Source: Nostoc sp. S13
Lineage (GTDB): Bacteria; Cyanobacteriota; Cyanobacteriia; Cyanobacteriales; Nostocaceae
Direction: 5' to 3'
Length of the DNA: 64,000 bases
Assembly (NCBI RefSeq): GCF_029379315.1
Contig: NZ_JAQYWQ010000001.1
Location: forward strand, 96,392-160,391
The notes under the pieces are model-generated. The model had not been told where the DNA came from. It was given only the letters and a program-made list of their open reading frames with translations, and searched no databases. Made by a program: the position numbers and the translations under genes. Shown here in pieces: positions 1 through 9,219 of the stretch; within the stretch, counting starts at the first letter, position 1; each line of letters opens with the position of its first letter.

Positions 1-107
1 AATGTTTGAATTTTGAATGCGTGAATTTTGAATTGTTAATGGTGACTGACACCGATTCACTTTGAAATGCTTTATCCCGAATATTTTACTTGCTACCACC
101 AGTCTAG

Positions 108-243
108 TTTAAGTGTTTGTATCTCGTTGATAAGTATTTGAAACTGATTAATGAAGTTACGAACTCCGTTAATCAGTCTTGAATATTCGTGAATGGGGCT
201 ACGAACTGTGTTAATAAGTCTTTAAGACTCGTCAATGAAGTCT
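108..243. repeat. Imperfect 42-bp tandem repeats
   Basis: Three degenerate copies of a 42-bp unit start at about 108, 150 and 192, and a fourth begins at 234. Copies 2 and 3 align clearly: aatgaagttacgaact against aatggggctacgaact, then gttaatcagtctt against gttaataagtctt. The first copy is more diverged. No convincing gene was seen in 1-456. The 42-bp period equals twice the 21-bp unit of the arrays near 10.5, 11.8 and 63.9 kb, although the sequences differ. Confidence 0.6.
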
Positions 244-353
244 TTTTTCCTAGTGGACGAGTGAAGCGAATAGAATTCGGGGAGTTTACGGGCATATAAA
301 CGGAGGCGTACCCCTGCTCTTAAGCGAACTACGTTTAGCGTTCCGTAAAAGTC

Positions 354-456
354 TATAGCAATCCTAAATCATTCGCAAACAACAAGATCCCCGACTTCTT
401 AAAGAAGTCGGGGATCTGAGGCTGACGATTTTCACTAATCAAATAGGATTGCTATA
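354..456. repeat. MITE-like element, family A, copy 1
   Basis: A 103-bp element is bounded by inverted termini tatagcaatcct and aggattgctata. Its centre is a long perfect hairpin in which gatccccgacttctt is followed at once by its reverse complement. A second copy lies in the opposite orientation at 4251-4350, and a decayed copy lies near 58021-58094. No coding capacity is visible, so it is probably a non-autonomous element mobilised in trans. The right end abuts the stop codon of the next gene, so the central hairpin may also act as its terminator. Confidence 0.8.
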
Positions 457-999
457 CTATCTACCTGCTGCTATCAAACGCTGATGCACTAAATACTCAA
501 ATTGATAAAGATAGGCAGCAATAATGACTCGAATTATGGTTTGGACTATCAGCAGAGGCTGCGCTTGAATCTTAAATAAACTGAACAAATTGAATAAATC
601 AGGAGATGGCAAGAAAAGCATTATAATACCAAATGCGATGATTAGCGAGAGAATATTCACCAACCAGCCATACAATCCTTCCCACCAACTGATTAAACTA
701 GGAAAAACTCCTGTTGTTGGCTCTGTTTGTGCTAGTTGGCTCTCAGGAAAGAAGCTATCTAAAAATCGATGCAGCCAATGGTGAACCAATGCGACTACCA
801 CGATGGGCAAAAGTTGGATTAGTAAACTTAATAAGTACAAGAACTTGACAGAAATAGGCTGGGGTAGGAAGTTAATCAGGGTGGAAATAATATTCCAAAA
901 ATAGACGATCGCATACTGGAAACCAATCATTAACAAAATGAGCGCGATCGCATTTACCCAAAACCGGGGAGTAGGAATCCAAGATGGCCAATTTCGCAT
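457..999 (-). CDS. Small integral membrane protein, unknown function
   Basis: This 180-residue protein is strongly hydrophobic. I see about four membrane segments, at roughly residues 14-35, 50-72, 112-130 and 150-165, joined by short polar loops. A Pro/Ser-rich loop near residues 83-100 separates the first and second halves. I do not recognise the family; it resembles the small conserved membrane proteins common in Nostocaceae. The ATG start follows directly after a short basic N-terminus, which suggests the N-terminus faces the cytoplasm. It appears to be a single-gene unit, with a repeat element immediately after its TAG stop and gene relics upstream. Confidence 0.7.
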   Translation of the reverse strand: MRNWPSWIPTPRFWVNAIALILLMIGFQYAIVYFWNIISTLINFLPQPISVKFLYLLSLLIQLLPIVVVALVHHWLHRFLDSFFPESQLAQTEPTTGVFPSLISWWEGLYGWLVNILSLIIAFGIIMLFLPSPDLFNLFSLFKIQAQPLLIVQTIIRVIIAAYLYQFEYLVHQRLIAAGR

Positions 1000-1105
1000 A
1001 AATTTTTTCTTAGTGGATGAAAGACTTTAATCGGAACTGGATTGAAATATTTTGGTGATTTTTTGCCAGTATAATCTATGCCAGAAAGTTAGTGGGGAAT
1101 AAGTA

Positions 1106-1134
1106 GCGATGCCTGCGGCGGGCTACGCCTACGC
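1106..1134. repeat. Short dispersed Nostoc-type repeat
   Basis: This 29-bp GC-rich segment (core cggcgggctacgcctacgc) recurs with about three mismatches in reverse orientation at 25051-25079. In both places it lies next to broken genes. It resembles the short dispersed GC-rich repeats of Nostoc genomes. No function is implied. Confidence 0.5.
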
Positions 1135-1158
1135 AGAAGATTGCCGGTGTATGGTAAG

Positions 1159-1590
1159 TTAAGAAAATTCTCCAGTCCGAAAAATCTGTTCAGCAGTCAA
1201 ATTCAACTTTGGGAAAGCTAGCGACTGAATGCGGTCATTTTCCCTAAATTGCTTAACTTGATACTCACCTTCGATTAGTTGGTAAATCTAGATAGTTGGT
1301 TGTTTAGGATTGCCAATAAAGCGCCTACCACCTAAACCTAGATAGTCTACAATCCAATATTCAGAAATGCCTAAAGACTCGTAATCTTCTAGTTTTAAGG
1401 CATAATTATCACTCCAGTTGGTTGAAAAAACTTCTACAACCAACTTGACGGAATTACCCTGCGTAATGATAGATTCTTTTTTCCAGCGTGGTTCATTCCT
1501 AACAGCTTGTCTATCAAGAACGATTACGTCTGGTTCATAATCTGAATCAGTGTTAACTGACTTGATGACGCATTCTTTAGGGATAAGAGA
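1159..1590 (-). pseudogene. Uma2-family (DUF820) nuclease, broken
   Basis: The reading frame carries the core of a Uma2/DUF820 PD-(D/E)XK-like protein: a YEPDVIVLD segment, a KLVVEVFS segment and a YESLGISEYWIVD segment. The usual N-terminal part is missing, and the frame runs into MFS-transporter sequence near 1590. The frame is also cut by an in-frame TAG at 1288-1290. Beyond it the same frame continues with family-like sequence (IYQLIEGEYQVKQF and FPKLNLTAEQIF) to a TAA at 1159-1161. The gene is therefore both truncated and nonsense-mutated. Uma2 proteins are highly amplified in cyanobacteria and their biological role is unclear. Confidence 0.8.
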
Positions 1591-1850
1591 ACTCGCCAAC
1601 CAGCCTGAGTGCCAATCCATGTCCCTAAAGGCGCGGCGATCGCTGTGGTTACGCCGCCTGTCACCAGGGCAACTGCACGACCCTGCCAGGCTAATCCGAC
1701 GAGGACACTAGCAAATGTAACGGCTGCTAGCATAAAGAGTCCTGCCATTAGTGCTAAACCGATACGTGCCAGCATCAGTATCCAGTAGTTAGTTGATAGT
1801 CCCGCTAAAAGATTCATCGCGGAAAAGCCTGTCAAACTCATGTTAACCAT
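1591..1850 (-). pseudogene. MFS transporter fragment
   Basis: About 85 residues match the middle of the N-terminal half of a major facilitator (sugar/drug efflux type). They include a LARIGLALMAGLF helix and the segment APLGTWIGTQAGWR, which is typical of MFS helix 5 and the loop after it. The amino end before SLTGFSAMN is missing, because a stop lies just upstream. The carboxyl end is replaced by Uma2 sequence in another frame. This is a recombination relic that cannot make a functional 12-helix transporter. The 1591 boundary is approximate. Confidence 0.7.
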
Positions 1851-1962
1851 CTTTTGTCACTTTAAGCAGAGGAAAATATAAATCAGCATTATTTAGGTAA
1901 ACAAACACTGAACTTGTAAGGCTATAAATAATAGATTGAAGTTTAGAAAAGCCCAGATATAA

Positions 1963-2163
1963 TTACAGGGCTTAACTGATCCTGCTCTCAGAAAGTATGG
2001 TGAATTAAAGGCAGAACTCCGTAGAAGAGGACAAACAATTGCTGAATTTGATTTACTAATTGCTAGTGTTGCAGTTGCAGAAAATTACATTTTAGTAACA
2101 AACAATACTCGTCACTACAGCCGCATTTCTAATTTACAGTTGGAGAACTGGATTTCACCTTAA
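1963..2163 (+). pseudogene. VapC-like PIN-domain toxin, 3' fragment
   Basis: A 66-codon open frame without a start codon encodes the C-terminal half of a PIN-domain RNase of the VapC type. It shows the acidic motif AEFDLLIAS, then ILVTNNTRHYSRI and LQLENW before the TAA stop. Intact VapC toxins are about 130 residues and begin with a conserved Asp-containing strand, which is absent here; a TAA lies directly upstream at 1960-1962. No antitoxin gene is adjacent. It is a remnant of a toxin-antitoxin pair and was identified by reading the translation. Confidence 0.75.
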
Positions 2164-2179
2164 AAAATATTATGTAAAA

Positions 2180-2329
2180 TAACGTGAGTTCGATGAACCT
2201 CTCCCGGACAGCCTCCCTCTCCGAAACGGAAAGGGAGGAGCAATGAAAAATTCAGCTTTTTGCTCCCCTCTCCGCATCGGAGAGGGGCTGCTCTTGAGAG
2301 GTCAAATAAAACTTGTTGAACTCACGTTA
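2180..2329. repeat. MITE-like element, family B
   Basis: A 150-bp element has imperfect terminal inverted repeats, taacgtgagttcgatgaa at the left and ttgttgaactcacgtta at the right. The interior is pyrimidine/purine-rich (cctctcc, ggaggag) and can fold. The pentamer aaaat occurs at both borders and could be a target-site duplication, though this is weak in AT-rich DNA. One-ended relatives starting gtgagttcgac occur at 54351 and 55029. Confidence 0.6.
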
Positions 2330-2456
2330 AAATAGAAATAACTATAGGGATAATTTATTTTTTGCAAGTCTCTAACAACGCTTAACCTGATTGCAAAAAA
2401 GCATTAAATATGACTTTTTTTGATAGAGTGATGCTTTGTCGATCGCGGAAATCTCT

Positions 2457-3476
2457 ATGTCCCGGATATCGCTCCCCCAATCGCTCCATCCAAACCTACC
2501 TCTCATGGCTCTTGCGCCCATGCAGGATGTGACAAACCTCTGGTTTATGAAAGTCATTGCCCACTACGGCAGCCCTGACTACTTCTTCACCGAGTATTTC
2601 CGCGTGAATGATACCTCACGGCTCAATCGTAACATTCTGGCAGCAATCACCGAAAACGACACGGGTCGCCCCGTTTTTGCTCAAATGATTGGCGAAAGCA
2701 TTCCAGACTTAGTAAGAACAGCAAAGGAACTCTGCAACTATAATATCGCTGGAGTTGACTTGAACATGGGCTGTCCAGCACCTAGAATCTATCGCAAAAA
2801 TGTTGGGGGTGGATTGCTGCTCTCACTAGAAAAAGTGGATCGGATTTTGGGAGAACTGCGTTCTGCTGTGAACGATCGCCCTTTGACCGTCAAGATGCGC
2901 GTAGGCTTTGAAAATACAGATACCTTTTACGAAATTTTAGATATAATCAATCGCCACAGCATTGATTTGCTGAGTTTGCATGGTCGCACGGTGAAAGATA
3001 TGTACCACGGGGCTGTGAAATATGATTTGATCGCAAAAGCGGTGAAACGGGTTGATTGTCCAGTGCTTGCCAATGGAAATATCCATTCTGCAACAACTGC
3101 CCTTAAAGTGCTTTCTCAAACGGGCGCGGCGGGTGTGATGGTGGGACGCTGGGCGATCGGAAATCCTTGGCTTTTTAATCAAATTCGCCAGGCTTTGCGC
3201 TTCGAGCCGATCACGCCCGTTCCTTTAGTAGAGGTACGCAACTATATTGATCGTTTATGGCAAACCCCCACAGCGGCAACTATGCCGGTGCGATCGCGTG
3301 TAGGCTATCTCAAAATGTTCCTCAACTACATTGCCCTGAGTGTTGACGCTGAAGGTGATTTCCTGCGGCTGATGCGACAGACGCAGACCGAGGTAGAACT
3401 GTTAAACCTCTGCGATCGCGTTTTCCTTGCTGATCTGACGAAAACTTTAGCCTTAGCACCCTACTCAGGTGTGTAA
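2457..3476 (+). CDS. tRNA-dihydrouridine synthase (Dus family)
   Basis: This FMN enzyme reduces specific uridines in the D-loop of tRNA to dihydrouridine using NADPH. Visible family marks are APMQDVTN near the start, the active-site cysteine segment NMGCPAPR, the following KNVGGG, the K-x-R pair in TVKMRVG, the LHGRT histidine motif, and the FMN phosphate-binding segment VMVGRWAIGNPW. The length of about 339 residues is normal for the family. A TTG at 2436 would add seven residues, but the ATG at 2457 is the simpler start. It stands alone, with unrelated small genes downstream. The exact uridine position (DusA/B/C specificity) cannot be told from the sequence. Confidence 0.93.
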   Translation: MSRISLPQSLHPNLPLMALAPMQDVTNLWFMKVIAHYGSPDYFFTEYFRVNDTSRLNRNILAAITENDTGRPVFAQMIGESIPDLVRTAKELCNYNIAGVDLNMGCPAPRIYRKNVGGGLLLSLEKVDRILGELRSAVNDRPLTVKMRVGFENTDTFYEILDIINRHSIDLLSLHGRTVKDMYHGAVKYDLIAKAVKRVDCPVLANGNIHSATTALKVLSQTGAAGVMVGRWAIGNPWLFNQIRQALRFEPITPVPLVEVRNYIDRLWQTPTAATMPVRSRVGYLKMFLNYIALSVDAEGDFLRLMRQTQTEVELLNLCDRVFLADLTKTLALAPYSGV

Positions 3477-3562
3477 CCTGGTTGCTATTTCGCTAGTTCT
3501 TTGCTGGTTTTCCATAGTTGTAAAATTGGATTTTACCTTAAAAAGTATTAGACAAAATATAA

Positions 3563-3790
3563 ATGACTACACAAGAGAAAAATCAACGTATTCAAATAAA
3601 TTTAGATTTATCACCAGAACTTTATGAAACACTAAATAATCTGGCGCAACATATTAATGGAGATAATGCTGAGGTGCTGTTAAAGGCACTTGCATTGATG
3701 GAAGTAGCTGTAGAAGCCAAACAAAAAGGCAAGCATATCTGGCTTGCAGATGATAATCAAAATCTTGAAACTGAAATTATTGGCATCTAA
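3563..3790 (+). CDS. Small ribbon-helix-helix-like protein
   Basis: This 75-residue protein has the pattern of a ribbon-helix-helix DNA-binding protein or antitoxin. A short N-terminal strand with alternating residues (QRIQINLDLS) is followed by two predicted helices (PELYETLNNLAQHI and NAEVLLKALALMEVAVEAKQ). Proteins of this type are common in Nostoc and are often annotated as CopG/Arc-like. It is followed after only five bases by another small gene, so the two are probably co-transcribed. No toxin-like partner is evident, since the second gene encodes a membrane protein. The function is unknown; assignment is by secondary-structure pattern only. Confidence 0.7.
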   Translation: MTTQEKNQRIQINLDLSPELYETLNNLAQHINGDNAEVLLKALALMEVAVEAKQKGKHIWLADDNQNLETEIIGI

Positions 3791-3795
3791 ACAGC

Positions 3796-4047
3796 ATGAC
3801 AGATATAACAGATTTATCAAAAATAATTGCCAGCAAAGGCGACAATCCACTAATTCTGTCAACTGGAAACTTGCAGTCACAAGAAGACGTAGAAGTTGAG
3901 CGAAAACTACGAGAATTAAAGTTTAAACAAGAACTAAGAAAAGATTGGATTTTATTTATTGTCAGAGATGTAGTAATTTTTCCTGCCGCTATCCTTTTTA
4001 TTTTTGTTGTCAGTGGTTATTCCTTATTTACTCAGATTCATCGGTAA
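3796..4047 (+). CDS. Small single-span membrane protein
   Basis: This 83-residue protein has a polar, charged N-terminal part (a helix rich in E, R and K at about residues 30-50) and one C-terminal membrane segment at about 56-78, which contains VVIFPAAILFIFVV. It begins five bases after the ribbon-helix-helix-like gene and is probably translated from the same transcript. I do not recognise the family. The layout suggests a tail-anchored protein with a cytoplasmic coiled region. Confidence 0.6.
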   Translation: MTDITDLSKIIASKGDNPLILSTGNLQSQEDVEVERKLRELKFKQELRKDWILFIVRDVVIFPAAILFIFVVSGYSLFTQIHR

Positions 4048-4250
4048 CTTATCATATAGGATTAATATTTGATTTCTGAAAAAGCTCGCTACAACTCGAA
4101 AAGCCTAATTCCTAATTCCCTACTCCCTACTCCCCACTCCCCGCCTACGTAGATAATTTCAAAAATCAAATACTATTACTATAGTTAGTCGAATAAAAAG
4201 ACCACTAAGAGATAATCGTTGTGTACTTCACCAACTTGAAATCTGCTGTA

Positions 4251-4350
4251 TATAGCAATCCTATCTGATTTGTAAAAATCCTGTCTAGAACCCCGACTTC
4301 TTAAAGAAGTCGGGGTTCTAACTTTTCACGAATGATTTAGGATTGCTATA
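4251..4350. repeat. MITE-like element, family A, copy 2
   Basis: This 100-bp copy of the element at 354-456 is in inverse orientation. The outer 12 bp are tatagcaatcct on the left and aggattgctata on the right. The central hairpin is aaccccgacttctt followed by its complement. The subterminal block cgaatgattt of this copy equals the reverse complement of the other copy's left side, which proves the two are related. The remainder of 4048-4527 is AT-rich with no gene seen. Confidence 0.8.
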
Positions 4351-4527
4351 GATGATACTTATGGTATAAATCTTCTGATAGAGACATTATAACAAGATGA
4401 AATTGTATTCTATTAACAATGTCGTTTTGAAAAAAATGCTTATAAGAAAAAGCGGTTTTTTATAAAGAATAGATGTCAAGAGAATTACGCAATATTATTA
4501 CCAACAAAAACAGAATGGAGTAAACAG

Positions 4528-5151
4528 ATGAAGTTTGTCCTAAGACGCCGCAGGTTGGGTCAATTGATGGTCGTCAGCACAGTAGCGGCTACGATCGCTA
4601 ATTATGTAGGGAAAGGTGTAGCACAAACTCAAGTCAAAAAAACTACTCCAATGCTGGCAACTTCCACATCTGAGACTATGAAGGTGACGCTGCAAGTGAA
4701 CGGAACAGCACATAGTTTGCAGATTGAACCGGGTGTTACTTTACTTGATGCACTTCGGGAATATATCGGGCTAATTGGTACTAAAAAAGGTTGTGATCAC
4801 GGTCAGTGTGGTGCTTGCACGGTGCTGGTTGATGGGCAGAGGATTAATTCATGCCTGACATTTGCAGTTATGCACACTGAGGCAGCGATCGCAACTATTG
4901 AAGGGCTGGAGCAAGGAAATAATCTGCACCCAATGCAAGCCGCATTTGTTGCCCACGATGCGTTTCAGTGCGGCTATTGCACACCGGGACAGATTTGTTC
5001 GGCGGTGGGTTTGGTGAACGAGGGACACGCTAAGTCGGATGCCGACATTCGTGAACTGATGAGCGGCAATATCTGCCGTTGTGGCGCTTATCCAAATATC
5101 GTGGCTGCTGTCCGCGATGTCTTAGAGGGGAAAAAAGATGCAGCCGTTTAG
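4528..5151 (+). CDS. paoA: Aldehyde oxidoreductase, 2Fe-2S subunit (PaoA-like), Tat-exported
   Basis: This is the small iron-sulfur subunit of a xanthine-oxidase-family molybdoenzyme. Residues 6-9 are four arginines followed by a hydrophobic stretch ending in AQ, a twin-arginine-like export signal as in E. coli PaoA/YagT. The plant-type 2Fe-2S motif has Cys at about 89, 94, 97 and 109 ([10 protein letters not shown]). The second cluster has Cys at about 148, 151, 183 and 185 ([13 protein letters not shown]). A GGAG ribosome-binding site precedes the ATG. It overlaps the next gene by 14 bases, so the three subunits form one operon. It passes electrons from the molybdenum centre towards FAD. 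Confidence 0.93.
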   Translation: MKFVLRRRRLGQLMVVSTVAATIANYVGKGVAQTQVKKTTPMLATSTSETMKVTLQVNGTAHSLQIEPGVTLLDALREYIGLIGTKKGCDHGQCGACTVLVDGQRINSCLTFAVMHTEAAIATIEGLEQGNNLHPMQAAFVAHDAFQCGYCTPGQICSAVGLVNEGHAKSDADIRELMSGNICRCGAYPNIVAAVRDVLEGKKDAAV

Positions 5152-6121
5152 CTATAAGAAAACAGGACAAGCAGAGAATGCCGTGGCGTTGGTTGCCCCA
5201 GAGGTGCAAGCTGCTTACTTGGCAGGGGGTACAAGCTTAATTGATTTGATGAAGCTGAATGTACAGACCCCAACAGAGTTGGTTGACATTAACCCACTAC
5301 CGCTAACCAAGATAGAAATCCAAGGTAACGGTGTACGGATTGGGGCAATGGCACGTAATAGCGATGTTGCCTATGATGCGATAATTCGGGAGCGTTACCC
5401 TGTGCTATCGGAGGCGTTGCTATCTGGGGCATCACCGCAACTGCGAAACATGGCAACAGTAGGCGGAAATTTGCTGCAACGTACCCGTTGTTACTACTTC
5501 CGCGACACAGCTTTCCCCTGCAATAAGCGCGTTCCCGGTTCAGGTTGTCCGGCAATCGAGGGCTACAACCGCATTCACGCGATTCTGGGCGCAAGCGATC
5601 GCTGTATTGCTACCCATCCCTCTGATATGGCTGTGGCAATGATCGCACTCGATGCAGTTGTGCAAACACGCGGGCCGAATGGAGAGCGCAGTATTCCCCT
5701 CGTCGATTTTCATCTCGTACCTGGCGATACACCAGAACGGGAGACAGTTTTACAACACGGAGAGTTAATAATTGGGGTTGATTTACCTGCTTCAACCTTT
5801 GCCAAGCGATCGCACTATTTAAAAGTCCGCGATCGCGCCTCTTATGCTTTTGCAATGGCATCGGTTGCGGCAGCATTAGATATTCAAAATGGGATTATTC
5901 GTTCGGCACGCATTGCCCTCGGTGGGGTAGGAACAAAGCCCTGGCGTGCTTACGAAGCTGAAAAAGCACTTTTGAACAAGCCCGCAAACCAGGCAACATT
6001 TCAAGCAGCAGCGTCAGTTGCGATCGCCGGAGCTAAACCTCAAAAATACAACGGGTTTAAGGTCGAACTGACTAAACGCACAATTGTGAAGGCGCTGGCA
6101 ACAGTGGGAGGGATGGCATGA
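5138..6121 (+). CDS. paoB: Aldehyde oxidoreductase, FAD subunit (PaoB-like)
   Basis: This is the FAD-binding middle subunit of the three-part molybdoenzyme. The FAD phosphate-binding segment [14 protein letters not shown] (residues 27-40) and the second signature ATVGGNLLQ (106-114) are present. As in E. coli PaoB, there is an insertion with four cysteines (about 118, 128, 137 and 156), expected to hold an extra 4Fe-4S cluster. That separates PaoABC-type enzymes from ordinary CO- or xanthine-dehydrogenase FAD subunits. The length of 327 is close to the usual 318. It overlaps the upstream gene by 14 bases and the downstream gene by ATGA, so translation is coupled. Confidence 0.93.
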   Translation: MQPFSYKKTGQAENAVALVAPEVQAAYLAGGTSLIDLMKLNVQTPTELVDINPLPLTKIEIQGNGVRIGAMARNSDVAYDAIIRERYPVLSEALLSGASPQLRNMATVGGNLLQRTRCYYFRDTAFPCNKRVPGSGCPAIEGYNRIHAILGASDRCIATHPSDMAVAMIALDAVVQTRGPNGERSIPLVDFHLVPGDTPERETVLQHGELIIGVDLPASTFAKRSHYLKVRDRASYAFAMASVAAALDIQNGIIRSARIALGGVGTKPWRAYEAEKALLNKPANQATFQAAASVAIAGAKPQKYNGFKVELTKRTIVKALATVGGMA

Positions 6122-8331
6122 ACACAGGCGATACAAATACAGTTGTCGGCAAACCGCTAAACAGAGTCGATGGACATCTCAAGGTAACGGGTGGCGCACG
6201 TTATTCGGCAGAGTTTCCGATCGCAAAAATGACTTATGGAGTCACAATTCAAAGCACGATCGCCAAAGGTAAAATCGCCCAAATCGATACAAAGGCGGCG
6301 GAACAAGTACCAGGTGTATTAGCAGTAATTACCCACCTCAACGCACCCAAGGCATCTGGCGAAAAGGGCAACGGTCATAAGTTGCAAGTGCTGCAAGATA
6401 ACACTATCCTATATAGCGGTCAGCACATTGGTGTTGTAGTTGCCGATACATTTGAACGAGCTATGTACGCTGCTTCTCTGGTGCAAGTTCGCTATGACGA
6501 AGAGAAACCGACCATCAACATGCGGAACAACCTTGCTAAGGCATACTTGCCTAAAGGTAAAATTCCTAAAGAGGAGCCGCCCGATTTAGCGCACGGCAAT
6601 GTCAACCAGGGACTAGCGACTGCGGCTGTCCGTATCGAGCAAACCTATACCACACCGATCGAAAATCACAATCCAATGGAGCCTCATGCCACAACAGCAG
6701 TTTGGCAAGGCGATGAACTGCTGCTGTATGACGCAACTCAGGGAATCTTTTCGGCTCAACAAAAAGTTGCGGCGGTATTAGGAATTGAGCCAAAGAAAGT
6801 CCGCATTATGTCTTACTTTGTGGGCGGTGGCTTCGGTTGCAAAGGTTCGGTTTGGTCGCATGTGCCTCTAGCGGCGATCGCAGCCCGGCAAGTTAATCGC
6901 CCAGTCAAATTAGTTCTGGGACGGATACAAATGTATGGGCCTGTCGGCTTCCGACCAGAGACAATTCAACAGGTTTCTCTCGGTGCAACCCGCGAAGGCA
7001 AATTGACCGCTCTCCGACACGCTGGGACTTCCCAAACTTCAACATTCGATGAATTTATCGAACCTGTTGGTAAAAGCGCCCGGATGCTCTACGCTTGCCC
7101 GAATATCGAAACTAGCCACCGTCTGGTTCAACTCGATCAAGGAACACCAACCTTTATGCGGGCACCAGGCGAAGCTTCTGGGTCGTTTGCCTTAGAATCG
7201 GCAATGGACGAACTGGCTTATGCGCTCAATATCGATCCGGTGGAACTGCGTCTGCGTAACCATGCTGATGTCGATCCCAGCAAAGGACTGCCCTGGTCGA
7301 GCAAGTCACTTATCCAATGCTACAAATTAGGGGCAGAAAAGTTTGGCTGGCAGAAGCGCAATCCTCAGCCCCGTTCAATGCGAGACGGTAACTATTTGAT
7401 CGGTTGGGGTATGGCGACAGCTACTTATCCTACCAACCGTTCCCCAGCAGCTGCGATCGCTCAAATTATGGCAGACGGTACAGCCGTGGTGCGGAGCGGT
7501 TCGCAAGATATTGGTACGGGAACTTATACTGTGATGACTCAAGTCGCAGCTGAAGCACTCGGTCTCCCACTTAACAAAGTCCGGTTTGAACTAGGCGATA
7601 CGAAGATGCCAGAAACCCCCGTTTCCGGTGGTTCGCAAACCGCAGCCAGTGTCAGTTCGGCGGTGCATTTAGCGGGAAATCAAGCTCGCAGTCAGCTTTT
7701 GCAATTAGCACTTGCCGATCAAAAATCGCCGCTTTATAGTTCAAACGCTGAGGATGTGATTGCCCAAAATGGCAGCTTTTTCTTAAAAAATAAATCGTCA
7801 GCAGCGGAAACTTATGAGGCAATATTGGCACGGCATGGAATGAAAATGATCGAAGCGCGTGCAGATGCCAAGCCTGGAGAGGAACAAAAGAAGTTCTCAA
7901 TGCACGCATTTGGAGCGCAGTTTGCGGAAGTCCGCGTTGAACCTGACTTGGGTGAAGTGCGAGTAACGCGTTGGGTGGGAACTTTTGGCGTGGGACGCAT
8001 ACTCAATGCGAAAACAGCCAACAGTCAACTGATCGGTGGGATTATCTATGGTATTGGCATGGCGTTAATGGAACACACAGTAACAGACCCTCATTGGGGG
8101 CGCGTTGTCAACCATGATTTAGGTGAGTATCACGTACCAGTGAATGCAGACGTTCCTGATATTGAGGTGCTGTTCGTTGATGAACACGATCCACATATCA
8201 ACCCGCTTGGTGTCAAAGGAATCGGTGAAATTGGGATTACTGGAAGTGCGGCGGCGATCGCTAACGCTGTTTATCATGCCACAGGTAAGCGCGTTCGTGA
8301 TTTGCCAATTACATTAGACAAGCTACTGTAG
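6118..8331 (+). CDS. paoC: Aldehyde oxidoreductase, molybdenum cofactor subunit (PaoC-like)
   Basis: This large catalytic subunit of 737 residues is close to the 732 of E. coli PaoC. It binds the molybdopterin cofactor, probably as the cytosine dinucleotide, and oxidises aldehydes to acids. Recognisable parts are GGGFGCKG in the first Moco region, RAPGEASGSFALESAMDEL, the GSQDIGTGTYTV segment, and the catalytic glutamate (about residue 704) in KGIGEIGITGSAAA. It starts inside the stop codon of the FAD subunit gene (ATGA). It has no export signal of its own and would travel with the Tat-signalled small subunit. Matching cofactor helpers lie at 19187-21013. Confidence 0.93.
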   Translation: MNTGDTNTVVGKPLNRVDGHLKVTGGARYSAEFPIAKMTYGVTIQSTIAKGKIAQIDTKAAEQVPGVLAVITHLNAPKASGEKGNGHKLQVLQDNTILYSGQHIGVVVADTFERAMYAASLVQVRYDEEKPTINMRNNLAKAYLPKGKIPKEEPPDLAHGNVNQGLATAAVRIEQTYTTPIENHNPMEPHATTAVWQGDELLLYDATQGIFSAQQKVAAVLGIEPKKVRIMSYFVGGGFGCKGSVWSHVPLAAIAARQVNRPVKLVLGRIQMYGPVGFRPETIQQVSLGATREGKLTALRHAGTSQTSTFDEFIEPVGKSARMLYACPNIETSHRLVQLDQGTPTFMRAPGEASGSFALESAMDELAYALNIDPVELRLRNHADVDPSKGLPWSSKSLIQCYKLGAEKFGWQKRNPQPRSMRDGNYLIGWGMATATYPTNRSPAAAIAQIMADGTAVVRSGSQDIGTGTYTVMTQVAAEALGLPLNKVRFELGDTKMPETPVSGGSQTAASVSSAVHLAGNQARSQLLQLALADQKSPLYSSNAEDVIAQNGSFFLKNKSSAAETYEAILARHGMKMIEARADAKPGEEQKKFSMHAFGAQFAEVRVEPDLGEVRVTRWVGTFGVGRILNAKTANSQLIGGIIYGIGMALMEHTVTDPHWGRVVNHDLGEYHVPVNADVPDIEVLFVDEHDPHINPLGVKGIGEIGITGSAAAIANAVYHATGKRVRDLPITLDKLL

Positions 8332-8353
8332 ATAGATTTGGGATCGCCCGTTT

Positions 8354-9109
8354 TTAAAAACTAGCGTTAAGTTCTTGGAAGATTGTGCTAATGTTCCCAT
8401 TCTCGGCGGCGAAGCGTAGAGGCTTACAGCGCTCCACCACAACCTCTTCTATTGTTGGCTGGTTGGAAAGTATGTTCATCACCTCGGTGATGAACTCGGC
8501 GAGAGGCATGGCATGGGGATCATTCGCTTGCTGCTCGCCCGTAAGATGGGTCTGAACATAGGGCGGAATGATCTCGATCACCTCCGTTGTCGTGCCTTTG
8601 AGTTGCTGGCGCAGCGATACCGAGTAGGAATGGATCGCGGCCTTGGTCGCGCAATAAGTTGGCGCGTTTGCAAGCGGTACGAAGGCTAGCCCGGACGAAA
8701 CTGTCAGGACGGCCGCGTGCGGCTGACTTTGCAGCAGTGGCAGCAAGACCGCCGTGAGGCGAATGGGACCAAGCACGTTGGTTGTCACAATCTCCTCGGC
8801 ATCATCCAGGTAATCAGGCAGTGATTTGATATCTTCCGCTTTCATGATCCCGGCATTGTTGATCACAACATTTAGCCCTGGGTAGTCTTGAGCCACTTGC
8901 TTACCAAACGAATGTATGCCGTCTCGGTCATTTATATCAAGCAGAATGGATTTTATACCGGGATTGGCAGCCGTCACCTCATCCAAAACTTGTTGTCGCC
9001 GACCGGCAATGATAACCTGGTTTCCTTTCTTGTGGAAGGCCTCAGCGATTCCGCGACCAATACCCGATCCGCCGCCAGTAATCAGAATTGTGTTTCCTGT
9101 AATCTTCAT
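8354..9109 (-). CDS. Short-chain dehydrogenase/reductase (DltE-like)
   Basis: This classical SDR of 251 residues has TGGGSGIGRGIA for NAD(P) binding (about 11-22), NNAG (about 85-88), the catalytic Ser in VSSG and the YCATK active-site Tyr/Lys (about 152-156). The sequence style is that of the DltE/oxidoreductase branch whose substrates are unknown. It is convergent with paoC (22 bases between ends). By eye its GC content is higher than its neighbours and HIP1 sites are sparse, which hints at transfer from another phylum but is not proof. A pair of palindromic sites upstream (9220-9297) may be its operator. Confidence 0.88.
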   Translation of the reverse strand: MKITGNTILITGGGSGIGRGIAEAFHKKGNQVIIAGRRQQVLDEVTAANPGIKSILLDINDRDGIHSFGKQVAQDYPGLNVVINNAGIMKAEDIKSLPDYLDDAEEIVTTNVLGPIRLTAVLLPLLQSQPHAAVLTVSSGLAFVPLANAPTYCATKAAIHSYSVSLRQQLKGTTTEVIEIIPPYVQTHLTGEQQANDPHAMPLAEFITEVMNILSNQPTIEEVVVERCKPLRFAAENGNISTIFQELNASF

Positions 9110-9219
9110 GATAGTCCTCTAACTTTCTTGTCCGAGCAGATAATAACAGATAATAAATTGTCAGATCTGGATACTATCATCTGTCGCCTCAAATCGTTTT
9201 GTTCTCACCCTAATGCTGG

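Noticed and set aside
1288..1620. A complete 110-residue Uma2 gene starting at 1620
   Set aside because: The first residues belong to MFS sequence in another frame and the family sequence continues past the TAG, so it is a broken gene.
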